Source of the DNA: Tolypeutes matacus
Taxonomy: Eukaryota > Chordata > Mammalia > Cingulata > Chlamyphoridae
NCBI GenBank assembly: GCA_026826555.1
Contig: JAKSZT010000116.1
Location: forward strand, 3,218,415-3,282,414
Reading direction: 5' to 3'
Length of the DNA: 64,000 bases
The notes under the pieces were generated by a model. The model saw nothing but the letters and a program-made list of their open reading frames with translations, made no database searches and was not told the DNA's origin. Shown one piece after another: positions 47,014 through 57,545 of the stretch (its first letter is position 1; every line of letters begins with the position of its first letter). Both the position numbers and the translations under genes were made by a program.

Positions 47014-47229
47014 GGGAAGCGGCTGTGGCTCAATCAGTAGGGCTCCCGTTTACCATATGGGAGGCCCTGGGTTCGGTTCCCGGGGCCTCCTGGTGAAGGC
47101 AAGCCCGCCCGCATGGGGCGTGGTTAGCTGACCCAGCGAGCACAAGCAGCAAGGGGGCGATAAATGAATAAATAAATAAAATCTTTAAAAAAAAATAAAA
47201 TTAAATTAAATTTTAAAAAATTAAAAAAA
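47014..47229 (+). mobile_element. tRNA-derived SINE (DAS-like) with perfect 14-bp TSD
   Basis: The body starts GGGAAGCGGCTGTGGCTCAA, with B box GGTTCGGTTCC, and GGCAAGCCCGCCCGCATGGG still holds several CpGs. The end is AATAAATAAATAAAATC plus a long A/T-rich tail. AAATAGATGCCTCT occurs at 47000-47013 and 47230-47243, so the target site in L1 ORF2 is exactly defined. Retained CpGs and the perfect duplication point to a fairly recent insertion. Confidence 0.95.
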
Positions 47230-49031
47230 AAATAGATGCCTCTACAATTATAGCGGGGAATATTAGTACACCATTAGCACCATTAGACAGAACATCTCAA
47301 CAAAAATCAATCAAGAAACAAAGACTTTGATTAATACATTAGAGGATCTGTATCTAATAGACATATACAGAACACTACACCCAAATACAATAGGATATAC
47401 CTTCTCAAGTGCACATAGATCATATTCCAAGAGAGACCACATTCTAGGCCACACAAAAAAACTCAATGAATTCAGAAAGATTGAGAAAGTAATTCCTCTG
47501 ATTGCAATAGAATGAAATTGGAAATCAGTAAAGGCCAGTGAACCAGATAAGGCACAAAAATATGGAAGTTAAAGACACTCATACAAACTTTGGTCAAGGG
47601 GGAAATCTCAAAAGGAATCAGTAACTACCTTGAAACAAATGAAAATGACAACACAGCATATCAAAAACTATGGGATGCAGCAAAAACTGTACTGAGAGGG
47701 AAATTCATGGCCATAGATGCATATAACAGAAAAGAAGAAAGAACTAAAATTGAAGACCTAAGTGCACACCTCACAGAATTGGAAAAACAAAAACAAACTA
47801 ACCCCAAATGAAGTAGAAAGATGGAAATAACAAAGATTAGAGCAGAACTAAATGAAATAGAAAATAAGAAACCACTAAAAAAAATAAACAAAACCAAAAA
47901 CTCATTCTTTGAGAAGTTCAATAAAATTCACAAAACCTTAGCCAGACTACCAAAGAAAAAAAAAGATAAGTGTCAAATACACAAAGTAAGAAATGAAGGA
48001 GAAATCAACACTGACTCCACAGAAATAAAGAGTGTCATAAGAGGATACTTTAAAAAACTATATGCCAAAAAGAAAGATAATTTAGAGGAAATGGACAAAT
48101 TCCTAGAAACTTGCTAGCAGCCTACATTGATGAAAGAAGAAATTGATGAACTCAACAGACCAATTACATGTATAGAGATAGATTCAGTCATCAAAAATTT
48201 CCCAACTAAGAAAGCACAGGACAAGAATACTTCACAGGTGAATTCTACCAAACATTCTGGAAAGAACTAATGCCAATCCTGCTTAAACTCTTCCAAAAAA
48301 TATAAGTAGAAGGAACATTGCCTACCTCATTCTATTATGCCAACATTACCCTAATACCAAAGTCAAAGATGTCACAAGAAAAGAAAATTACAGCCCAATC
48401 TCTCTGATAAACCTAGATGCTAAAATCCTCAACAAAATACTTGCTAATTGCATTCAACAGCACATCAAACAAATTATACACCATGACAAAGTGGGTTTCA
48501 TCACGGGTATGCAAGGATGGTTCACCATAAGAAAATCAATCAATGTAATACACCACATAAAAGATCAAAAGAAAAAAATCAAATTATCATCTCTATAGGT
48601 GCAGAAAAAACATTCAACAAAATTAAGCATGCTTTTCTGAGAAAAACACTGCAAAGGAAAGGAATAGAGGGAAACTTTCTGGACATGATAAAGGGTATAT
48701 ATGAAAAACCCACAGCTAATATCATCATCAAAGGTTAAATCCTAAAAGCTTTCTCTTTAAGATTGGGAGAAATACAAGGACACCCACTATCACCACTCCT
48801 GTTTAACATTGTGTTAGAAGTACTGGTTAAACCATGAAGGCAAGAAAAAAATATGAAAGGCATTCAAATTGGAAAGGAAGAATTAAAAATTTCACTATTT
48901 GCAGATGACATGATCTTATACATAGAAAGTCCTGAGAAATCTGCAACAAAGCTTCTAGAACTTATAAATGAGTTCAGTAAAGTTGCAGGCTATAAGATCT
49001 ATGCTCAAAAATCAGTAGCATTCCTGTACAC

Positions 49032-49579
49032 TGTTAGGAGTTCCCCTTCACTATGTTTGCAATAATTAACAAGCTGTGATTCAATTCCCCCTCACATGCT
49101 TTAAAGAAAGACAATCACCCCCCTAAGCCTACATGTCTGAAAGCAAGGCACTTCCCCAATGATTAGACAGAAACCACAGTGAAGATGGGAGTAAAGTGAG
49201 ATAAAGAGCTTCACTCCCTCCACATCAAAGCACCACCTGCACCTCCAGCATTCCAAGAAAATGTAGCTCCCTAACCCACTACCCTCTAACATGACAAGGG
49301 AAAATTTTCACCTCTAGGGCTTCCTATTGGCCCCTACACCTTAATCAAACCCTTGACCCCCTCCCACTGACTATTATTTCCCCATCTAAGAATGTACTGT
49401 ATAAATTCAAAATCCTCCTTTCCAGGGTTGGGCTGAAGTCTCTCTTCAGATCCCCACCATGCTGTGGGGAGGCTGAAGTCTATTCTTCAGAACCCCTTTG
49501 TTGGAAGAGCTTCCCAATAAACTTTCTGCCTGCAATCATCAGTTTCCATGTCCCAGTGAGTGCCATTTTTCTACCAACA
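49032..49579 (+). mobile_element. Solo LTR of an endogenous retrovirus, 548 bp, with 5-bp TSD
   Basis: It starts TGTTAGGAG and ends CTACCAACA, so it has TG...CA termini with short inverted ends. TACAC flanks it at 49027-49031 and 49580-49584. A TATAAA box lies at about 49399 and AATAAA at 49517. A near-duplicated GGCTGAAGTCT...TCTTCAG motif lies at about 49430-49450 and 49470-49490, in the region between TATA and AATAAA. No viral genes. The single LTR is what recombination between two proviral LTRs leaves. The class looks like ERV1 but is not proven. Confidence 0.92.
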
Positions 49580-49701
49580 TACACCAATAAAGAGGAATCT
49601 GGGGGAATTCAAGAAAAAATCCTATTTACAATAGTAACTAAAAGAATCAAATACCTAGGTATAAATTTAACTAAAGATGTAAAGGACTTATATACAGAAA
49701 A

Positions 49702-49749
49702 CTACACAACACAGTTAATGGAAATCTACACAACACAGTTAATGGAAAT
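49702..49749 (+). repeat. 24-bp perfect tandem duplication in L1 ORF2
   Basis: Two identical copies beginning CTACACAACACAGTTAATGG, back to back. Other ORF2 copies have one. The length is a multiple of three, so the frame is kept. Confidence 0.95.
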
Positions 49750-49792
49750 CAAAGAAGAATTAAATAAATGGAAGAATATTCCCTGTTCATGG

Positions 49793-50515
49793 GATCATTG
49801 GGAATGTTCTTTTGGCAATATGGCAGGGGAAGGTTACTGGCTTAGGGTGTTGGATGTGGGGGGCATTTGAGACAGGGCACAACTGGGGCAGTCTTCTAGG
49901 GAGTTTGTGAGGGTTCATCTTATTATAGTGGGCTGTGTCAGTGGGTGGGGACCCACATAATGAGCCAGAACATGTTGGACTCCCATCCTGGGGAGTCCTA
50001 CTGTGTTCTCAAATAGAGGGGCAGGAGCCTTTTGAGAGTATAGGCAACACCAAATTGGGGAGGACAGACCAGTATGTCAAGCCCTCAATGTTGTTACAAG
50101 TAAATATGATTCTTGTTCCTCAAGGAATGAACCTTGGTGTTTGTCATGGGCCCTGAGAGGAAGGGGAGGGATGAGTAGAATAGATGGAACATGGGGCATT
50201 TGGGAGGGTATGGAAGTGTTCTACATGATTTTGCAATGATGGATATAGGCCATGATTAATTTTCCTCAAAATTTATAAAAGTATATGGTCCAAAATGTAA
50301 AGCATAATGTAAATCATTGACCATGGTTAGTAGCAATATTTCAATATTTATACATCAATTGTAACAAATGTACCATCCACATTTTACAATTAACATTGTA
50401 AAATGTTAATAGTGGAAGGGGAAAAAGGGGGAGGATGTTGGGCATATGGGAATCCCCTATATTCTGCACATGACTTTTCTGTGACATAAAGCTTCTTTAA
50501 AGACAAAAAAAAAAG
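49793..50515 (+). mobile_element. Family X-related retroposon, divergent subfamily
   Basis: It is collinear with but well diverged from the reference. CTCCCATCCTGGGGAGTCCT, GGATATAGGCCATGATTAAT, a TATGGTCCAAAATGT block, CATCAATTGTAACAAATGTA and a CATATGGGAATCCCC-type end are followed by A10 (50506-50515). Large middle parts are missing. It truncates the upstream L1 ORF2. Confidence 0.7.
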
Positions 50516-50604
50516 ATAATGGGACACTGGGAGAATAAACTGAAGAAAATGTCATTGTACATACAAGATAATAGATCATACAGTGATGAAAGACATTATG
50601 TCAA

Positions 50605-51490
50605 AATTATTTTTTATATTTTTAAATTATATTTTATTCCAAAGTTTTAATTATTTTTTTAATATTTTATTTATTTTTAAAATTAATTATTACTTCATTT
50701 TCTTATCAATTGCATTTGCTTATTTTCTTAGCTTCATTTTTTAAAAAGTTTTGGATAAAAGAATGGTTACAACTGTGGCAGGAGAGGATCATTGTTTCAG
50801 GGTGTCAGTGATGGGGGAAGCATGGGAAGATGTTCAACTGGGGCATACCTATAAAGCATATAAATTTGTTCAAGTGTTCATGGGGCATTGTCACAGTGGT
50901 TGGAGATTCACACAATAACCAAAAGAATATCTAGTTCCCATCCTGGGGAGCTCTGCCACATTCTCTAATGGAATAGGAAGAATCCCCCAAGTATAGGGGC
51001 AGTGACTAGTAAAGGGCAATGGATTATTGACATGCCCTTGATATTGATGATTGTATTTATGAACCCTTACTTTTGAAATTCAAATTTAGCCTATTATAGG
51101 GTACCTAAAAGTTACCTCCTGAGATCTTCCTTGTTGCATAAATGTCGCCTCTCTCTAAGCAAAATTCAGCATACAAGTGTATTATCTCCCCCTACTGTGG
51201 GACATGACTCCTGGAGATGAGCCTCCCTGGTGCCAAGGGGTTACTACCAAGCACCAACTAGCAATGCAATTGAAAAACACCCTGACCAAAAGGGGGAAGT
51301 TGGCAATGTTCCAAACTGTGTCCATCAATTGTAAAAATGTACGACACTAAATGAAGGATGATGTTAATGTGGAAAAATGTAGGAGGGCTTGCATGTGGGA
51401 CATATGGGAATCCCTTATATTTTTATGTAACATTTATGTAATCTAAGTACCTTTTAAAATATATAAAAAAGTATATTTTAAATAAAAGAA
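50605..51490 (+). mobile_element. Family X retroposon with about 0.88-kb internal deletion
   Basis: The 5' part (50700-51298) matches 13430-14036 of the reference, including CTGGGGAGCTCTGCCACATT and TGTGGGACATGACTCCTGG. At about 51300 it jumps to the equivalent of 14920 (TGTGTCCATCAATTG) and then runs to the element's 3' end (TAATCTAAGTACCTTTTAAA). Confidence 0.8.
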
Positions 51491-51492
51491 AG

Positions 51493-54204
51493 TGCAATTT
51501 CCCCCAAACAGGGAAGGAATAGAAAGTTGGGCACTGACTTCAGATACTGATTAGTAAATTCAGCTGGCTAAAGTAGAATCCTAAGAACAGCTAAAGTTGA
51601 AGCCTATCCAAGTCAGAAAGGTACAATAGCTGTCATTTTAACTCCACCCCTGGCATGAGAGGACATGGGCTGACTGAAAATCACAGGGTTGGTAGGGATC
51701 AGATTGTTTCCACGAAGCTTGGATTGCAGCTCTAGCCTAAAACCCAGCCCCACTCTGGCAGAGAGGAAGCTGATAGGACCTGCATCAACCTCCCTGGGAA
51801 ACTTCAGGCCATGCCATGGAGGCCAGTGCCCATCTTACTCTTGCAGTACAAGCCATTTCAGGAGCTATTCCATGGCTGGATTCAGAAGCTCCATTTCCTA
51901 TAAATGGGGGAGGAAGAGATGGTTGACCACTGACTTTAGCCAGCTGAGTTTACTAATCAATAGCTGAATTGTAATCCTAAAAATAGCTAAAGTTTGAAGC
52001 AGTCTAAGTCAGAAAAAGGCCAGAAGCTGCCATTTTAACTCTGTCCCAGGCATGACAGGAAGTGGGGATGACTGAAAATTACAATGAAATTAGGGATTGG
52101 CTTCTTTCCACCAAGATCAGATTGCAGCCCTAGCCTAGACTCCAGCCCCACCTCTAACAAGGAGGAATCTGGGGTGGGGGAACTGTTCCAGCTTCCCTGG
52201 GTAACTACAGGCACTTTCGCTTGCACAGAATGGATAGTCAGATACTTGGGGCTCCATCTCCACACCCCAATAGGACAGGAGAGAAGATGTGTTTCCTTGA
52301 CCTCTTTGGGGAAGTACAGGTGCTTTCAGCCCACATGAACTGGTTTGTTGAGTGCCTTCAATTCCATCTCCACCTCTGCCCCAATACAGGATAGGAGGGG
52401 GCTTGTTTCCTCAGACTATCAGGGCAACTGTAGGCATTTTTAGCCTGCAAAAACTCACCTCCAACAGGACAAGAGAGGGACTATATTTCCCCACCTTCTC
52501 TGGGTAACTGCAGTTGTTTTTACCCACACAGCCTGAATAGTCAGACACCTGTATCTCCATTCCTGCCCCTAAGTAAGATAGGAGGGGAGATAGGTTTCCT
52601 CAGCCTTTCTGGGCAATGGCAGGCACTTTTGATCTGCACAGACAGAACTGCTAGGTACCTGTGGCTCCAGACCCACCACCCGATAGGATAGGAGGGTCCT
52701 GTTGTTTCTTCAGACTCTCTGGGCAATGGCAGGCACTATCAGCCTGCAGGGACTGAACTCTTGGGCATCAGTGGTTCTGTTCCTATCCCTAAAGGGCAGA
52801 ATGGACAGTACTCCCTAAGCCTCTCAGGGCAATTGCAAGTGTATTCAGCCCACACATTATTGGGCATCCTAGAGGTTCCATCCCCAGCCCTGGCAGGGAG
52901 GGGGCATTGCTTTTTCAGTCTGCCTGGACATTTTGTATATGCATGACATAGATTGCTGCCCACATCTGCAGCTCCATACCTGCCCCAAGTAGGGAAGCCT
53001 CATCTGTCTCTCTGGACAAATACAGATATACTTGTCCTGCAGAACTTGGATTATTAAAAAGAAATGTGGTTCTGTCCCTTCCCCTGGCAGTGGAGAAAGT
53101 GAGAGAAGCTTCATCAAGTCCTGGGCCAACACAGGCAGCTTCAACCTCCACAGCTTACACCACCAACTACATCCCTGGCTCCTACTACACAACCAGCAAG
53201 GGAGAAAAGGCAAGAAAGCCATAAACTAAAGATATAAACTGCACCCAGAATAAATACATCTAGTAAGCCAGCTGCCAAGACACCAACAAAAAATTATAAT
53301 CCATACCAAGAAACAGGAAGATATGGCCCAGTTAAAGGAACAAAATAAGCCTCCAGATGACATAAAGGAGTTGAATCAATGAATCATTGATGTTCAAACA
53401 AATCTTAATAAATTCAATGAAATGGCTAAAATGTTCTATATTATTATTATTAGGGAAATGCAAACCAAAATGAAAATGAGATATCATCACAAACTGCATA
53501 GAATGGCCATGAATTAAAAAACAGAAAACAATATGTGCTGGAGAAGATGTGGAGAAATAGGAACACTCCTTCACTATTGGTGGGATTGTAAAATGGTGCA
53601 ACCTCTGTGGAAGACAGATTGGTGGGTCCTCAGGGAGTTAAATATAGAACTGTTCCAGAAGTACTAAAAACTGACACAAACAGACAGTTGCACACTAATG
53701 TTCATAACAGCATTATTCACAATTGCCAAAAGATGGAAACAACTGAAGTGTCCATCAACCAATGATTGTATAAACAAAATGTAAATATCTATGATGGAAT
53801 ACTGTGCTGCAGTAAACAGAAATGAAATTGGGATACATATGATAACATAGATCAATCTTGAAGAAGACATTGTGTTAAGAGAATTAAGCCAAACACAAAG
53901 GACAAATATTGCATGGTCTCATTAATATGAACTAAATATTAAGAATAAATGCATGGAATCAAAAGCTACATCATTAAGAGATAAGAGGGCTGAGAACAAC
54001 TACTGATGATTAATATATGTAGAAGTTTTAATTAACTTATCTATAAAAGTTTTTAAATTGATAGAGTTGATGGTAGCACATTATAGTAACAGCTGGTATA
54101 TAAATGAGATTGTGCCTGAAAAAGGTAGTCTAGGAATGTAAATGTCAATTGAAAGAAAGCTAGAGAATAATCTAGGGACTGAATAACACAGTGAACCCAG
54201 AAGA
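51493..54204 (+). mobile_element. Derivative B, second copy (5'-truncated)
   Basis: It enters about 250 bp into the 5' UTR (CCCAAACAGGGAAGGAATAG). Monomer-like units recur from about 52190 to 52930 at roughly 105-bp spacing. The ORF1 start region is at about 53273-53425. The same ORF1-to-ORF2-tail junction is at 53427-53450 (ATGGCTAAAATGTTCTATAT). The ORF2 tail and 3' UTR follow, ending at about 54204 next to an old L1. Confidence 0.83.
52180..52930 (+). repeat. L1 5' UTR monomer array in second derivative B copy
   Basis: The CCTCTCTGGGCAACTGCAGG-like motif recurs at about 52190, 52300, 52410, 52493, 52600, 52710 and 52818, with the same following text as the array at 41540-42520. It has about seven units against nine there. 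Confidence 0.8.
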
Positions 54205-54507
54205 GATTCAATGAAAGCAAAATTTAGTTCTTTGAAAATACCAATAAAATTGACATATATTAGACTCACAAAGAAAAAAAAGAGGATGCTAATAATAAAA
54301 ATCATAAATAAATGGGTGGATATTACTGCTGACCTTACAGAAATAGAAAGGATGGTGAGGATATTAAGAAAAACTCTATGCTAACATTAGATAAATTTTA
54401 AAAAGGTACAGATTCCCAGAAACATAGTAATTGCCTCAACTGATTCAAGAAGAATTAGAAAATTTTCAAAAAGCCAAGATTGAATCAATAATTAAAAACC
54501 TCCCAAG
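54205..54507 (+). mobile_element. Old L1 ORF2 fragment (left of family X)
   Basis: ATTTAGTTCTTTGAAAATAC, CAATAAAATTGACATATATT and AGACTCACAAAGAAAAAAAA decode the ORF2 stretch just before the reverse transcriptase, with stops. It continues at 54826 after a family X insertion. Confidence 0.75.
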
Positions 54508-54810
54508 TCTATGGTTGGTGGCAAGGCCCCAGGATGTGTAAGTCCATTGAGGGTGGTGGGCCACACTTGTGGGAGATGTTTGTGTGGGATGTGGTGGGAG
54601 GTGTGGGAGGTGGGCAACATGGGAATCCCAGTGGGTTCCGTGTAATATTTTGGGTATCTAAGCACCTCTTAAAATATATTTATATATATACATAAATAAC
54701 ATTTTTGTAAGCAAATGCACATATATGCATATACATTTATATATCATTTTGCAAATGTTGGTATGTACTGTGAAAATTTTGATTTTTACCCACAATAAAA
54801 AACAAAAACA
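54508..54810 (+). mobile_element. Family X retroposon, 5'-truncated, with TSD
   Basis: It starts at the equivalent of about 14915 of the reference (GGCCCCAGGATGTGTAAGTC), passes the element's TCTAAGCACCTCTTAAAATA block, and ends with AATAAA (54793) and an A-rich tail. AAAAACCTCCCAAG (54494-54507) and AAAAAAACTCCCAAG (54811-54825) flank it, so the insertion site in L1 is fixed. This copy helps define the true 3' end of family X. Confidence 0.85.
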
Positions 54811-54825
54811 AAAAAAACTCCCAAG

Positions 54826-55060
54826 AATGCAAAGCTTAGGACCATATGGTTTCATGGATGAGTTAAGCAGACATTTCTACAAAGAATAACTACCATATGA
54901 TCTGTTGTTCTACTTCTACGTATATTCTAAAAGGAATGGAAGGACAGGAAATTGAGTAGAGAGTTGTACAGAAATGCACATAGCAGCAATATTCATAATG
55001 CCATAAGATGAAAAGAGCTCAAGTGTTTTAGAATACTAGGGTACCAAAATGCAGACACCA
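54826..55060 (+). mobile_element. Old L1 ORF2 fragment (right of family X)
   Basis: AATGCAAAGCTTAGGACCAT continues the interrupted L1. An internal deletion leads to ORF2-tail sequence (CTACCATATGATCTGTTG, GCACATAGCAGCAATATTCA). It is degenerate. Confidence 0.65.
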
Positions 55061-55289
55061 TGAAATGGATCAGTTTTTAAAAATGGGAAATTATCAACTT
55101 TCAAGCTTACAGTTTTGAGGCTGAGAAAAATTAAGGTATCATCAGGTAATGCCTTCTTTCTGAAGACCAGCTGCCAGCAATCCTGAATTCCTCTGTCACA
55201 TGGCAAGGCACACAGTATCTGGGGTCTTTCCCTTCTCTTCCAGGTTTTGGAGCTTTCAGTTTCTTGCATCAATGGCTTTCTCTTTCTCT
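55061..55289. other. Unrecognised short stretch between L1 fragments
   Basis: Contains GGAGCTTTCAGTTTCTTGC and several open frames of chance length on both strands. Nothing recognised. It could be part of the neighbouring old L1s. Confidence 0.3.
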
Positions 55290-56390
55290 TTCTCCATATT
55301 CATTCCATTTATAAGTCCCAAAGAGGTTGAAAATGAAAGAATGGAAAACAATACTGCAATGCTACAAACAAATGTAAACAAAAGCAAGCCAGGTTGGCTA
55401 GTCAAATTAGACAAAATTAAATCAAATAAGCCAAATATATAAAGAAAATGGTCAAAATATAAAGAATATATACTATCTATAAGTATATATGTGAGGAACC
55501 ACAGAACACGAAAGTTATATGGACAATAAAAATGACAGTTTTGAAGGTAGAAATAAACAGCTCTGTCATATTTGGAACATTCAATTTTCCATTTTCACAA
55601 ATGCATAGAACTAGACAGATGATCAATAAGGAAATAAAAGCTTGAACAACACTATAAACTAAGTAGTTCCAACAGAATATACATTCTTCTCAATTGCATA
55701 TGGAAAATTCCCAGGAAAGAACATTTTACCCCCAAGCATAAACAGAAACTCTGAAATCATAAGTATCTTCTTTGACAAAAGTGGAATGAAAATAGAGATC
55801 AGAAACAGAAGGAAAAATGGAAAGTTCACAAATATGTGAAAATTGAACAACACAGTCTTCAACAACCAATTGTATCAGAGATGAAATCAGAAGGGAAATT
55901 AAACACTTTGAGATAAACAGAAATGAATACACAACATATCAAAACTTAGATGCACTGAAAACATTGCTAATAGAGAAATCTATAGTCATAAACACCTATA
56001 TTAAAAAGGAAGAACTACCTCAAATCAAAAACATAATTATGTATTTTTAAGGAAATACAAAATAAGAACAAACTAATCCCAAAGCTGGTTGAAGGCAGGA
56101 ATTAAAAATTAGAACAGAGATGAATTAAAGAATATAAAAACAACAGAATGAATACAACTAAGATTTGGTTCTTTGAAAAGATCAACAAAATTGATAAGTG
56201 ACTAGATTAATTAAGCTAAAATTAGTAATGAAAGTGATGACATTACTACCAACCTTCCAGAAATAAGATGGGTTATAAGATAATTCTATGAACAATTGTA
56301 TGCCAACAGATTATATATTGTAAACAACATAGACTAATTCCAGAAAACACACCATTACTTCTTTATAATATTTACCCTTAAAAATGTACT
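55290..56390 (+). mobile_element. Old L1 ORF2 (endonuclease to pre-RT region)
   Basis: ACATTCTTCTCAATTGCATA, GAAATCAGAAGGGAAATTAA, ACACAACATATCAAAACTTA (the YQNL-type block) and CTTTGAAAAGATCAACAAAA appear in ORF2 order. Many stops. Confidence 0.75.
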
Positions 56391-56600
56391 GTTCTGGGAA
56401 AAATGTTGTAATGCATATTTTTAAGGATGCATTTTATGTAATCAAGTATTATATTTTTTGTTACACATATTTTTATGTTACCCTTTGTCTTACTACTCTG
56501 GCTATTATGCAACATTCTTGAGGGAAGTCACGATCACTTTAAACCAGGGCGTGGCAATTAGGGAAATTTAATAACAAAAAAAAAAAAAAAAAAAAGGAAA
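56391..56600 (+). mobile_element. A-tailed insert of unknown origin
   Basis: About 210 bp of non-L1 sequence ending in a 19-A run (56577-56595). L1-like text lies on both sides. It resembles a small retrocopy, but I found no convincing target-site duplication. Confidence 0.4.
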
Positions 56601-56689
56601 CAATCATCTGACCTGTAGTATTTATTTTAGTTTAGTAGAGATAATTTCAAGTAAGATTCACAAGATTAATTTGTCTATATAAAAAGAAT

Positions 56690-57545
56690 TCATCAAAAAT
56701 ACATATTTATGCATGAAAAAACATTATCAAGAAAATGAAAAGATAATCTACAGAATTGGAAAAATAGCTGCAAAATCTATATGTATGGATTTAATATCCA
56801 GAATATATGAAAGATGACTACAACTAACCAACAAAACAATTTTTAAATGAGCAAAAGACACGAATCTACATTTTTCCAAAGAAGGCATACAGACCTCCAA
56901 TAAGAACATTAAAAGATACTCAACATCATTAGTTATCAGAAAAATGCAAATTAAAACCTAAAGGAGATACCACTTCATACCCATTATGATGGCTATTATT
57001 TTTTAAATGAAAATAACAATGTCCCTGAAGAAATGGAGAAATTGAAACAATTGCAAATTGTTGGTGGGAAATGTAAAATGATGAAGCAGAGGTAGAATAC
57101 CATTTGGCAGTTTCTTAAAAAGCACAGAACAGGCAATTTCACCTCACGGTATATAATCAAAAAAATTGACAAAGGGACTCAAACAGACTCTTATAAACAA
57201 TTGTGCATAGCAGCATTGGACATAATAGCTAAAAGGTAAAAACAATCCAAGTGACCATCAAAAGATGAATGGATAAACAAAATGTGGGTATATACCTACG
57301 ATGAAATATTATTCAGCCATAAAAAAAATGAGGTTCTGATATATGTATGGTCCATGGATGGACCTTGAAATAATTATGTTCACTGAAATAAGCACAGAAG
57401 CATAAATAGTTTTTTATTCCAGTTTTATGAAATATCTAATATAAGTAAAGTCATGTAGACAGAAACTAGATTAGAGATTAGCAGGGGTTATGGGGAGGAG
57501 GAAAAAGGGAGTTTGGATTTAAATGAGTTTGTTTGGGAAATTGTA
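56690..57545 (+). mobile_element. Old L1 (L1M-type) ORF2 C-terminal region
   Basis: AATATCCAGAATATATGAAA, CAACATCATTAGTTATCAG, GTATATAATCAAAAAAATT (the pre-tail block), GATGAATGGATAAACAAAAT and TATTATTCAGCCATAAAAAA follow the ORF2 tail order. Frames are destroyed. Confidence 0.8.

Larger units (their letters stand above)
44050..49792 (+). mobile_element. LINE-1 with pyrimidine-rich 5' UTR, 3'-truncated
   Basis: The 5' UTR (about 44050-45539) is strongly C/T-rich and unlike the monomer-type 5' UTRs elsewhere. ORF1 runs 45540-46545 and ORF2 from 46640 to 49792, where family X cuts it off. A SINE (47014-47229) and a solo LTR (49032-49579) are inserted in ORF2. Window bases 1-545 are the start of a second L1 of this type. 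The long low-complexity frames at 44175-44857 (F/S/L-rich) are composition artefacts. Confidence 0.88.
46640..49792 (+). pseudogene. L1 ORF2, broken and interrupted
   Basis: The endonuclease N-terminus lies at 46675-46884 (SCLKETHLRPRD, KVNGWKTIL). The rest of the endonuclease is at 47327-47515, then 47590-48117. The reverse transcriptase is at 48440-49020, with [13 protein letters not shown] at 48883-48921, which keeps the two catalytic aspartates. After the LTR the thumb region resumes at 49585 ([18 protein letters not shown]). A 24-bp in-frame tandem duplication sits at 49702-49749. Sequence ends at NIPCSW (about 49792). Multiple stops and a missing C-terminus mean no active product. Confidence 0.9.

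Noticed and set aside
45648..47033. Minus-strand frames of 128-187 residues
   Set aside because: They are antisense to L1 ORF1 and ORF2, whose A-rich sense strand leaves few stops on the other side.
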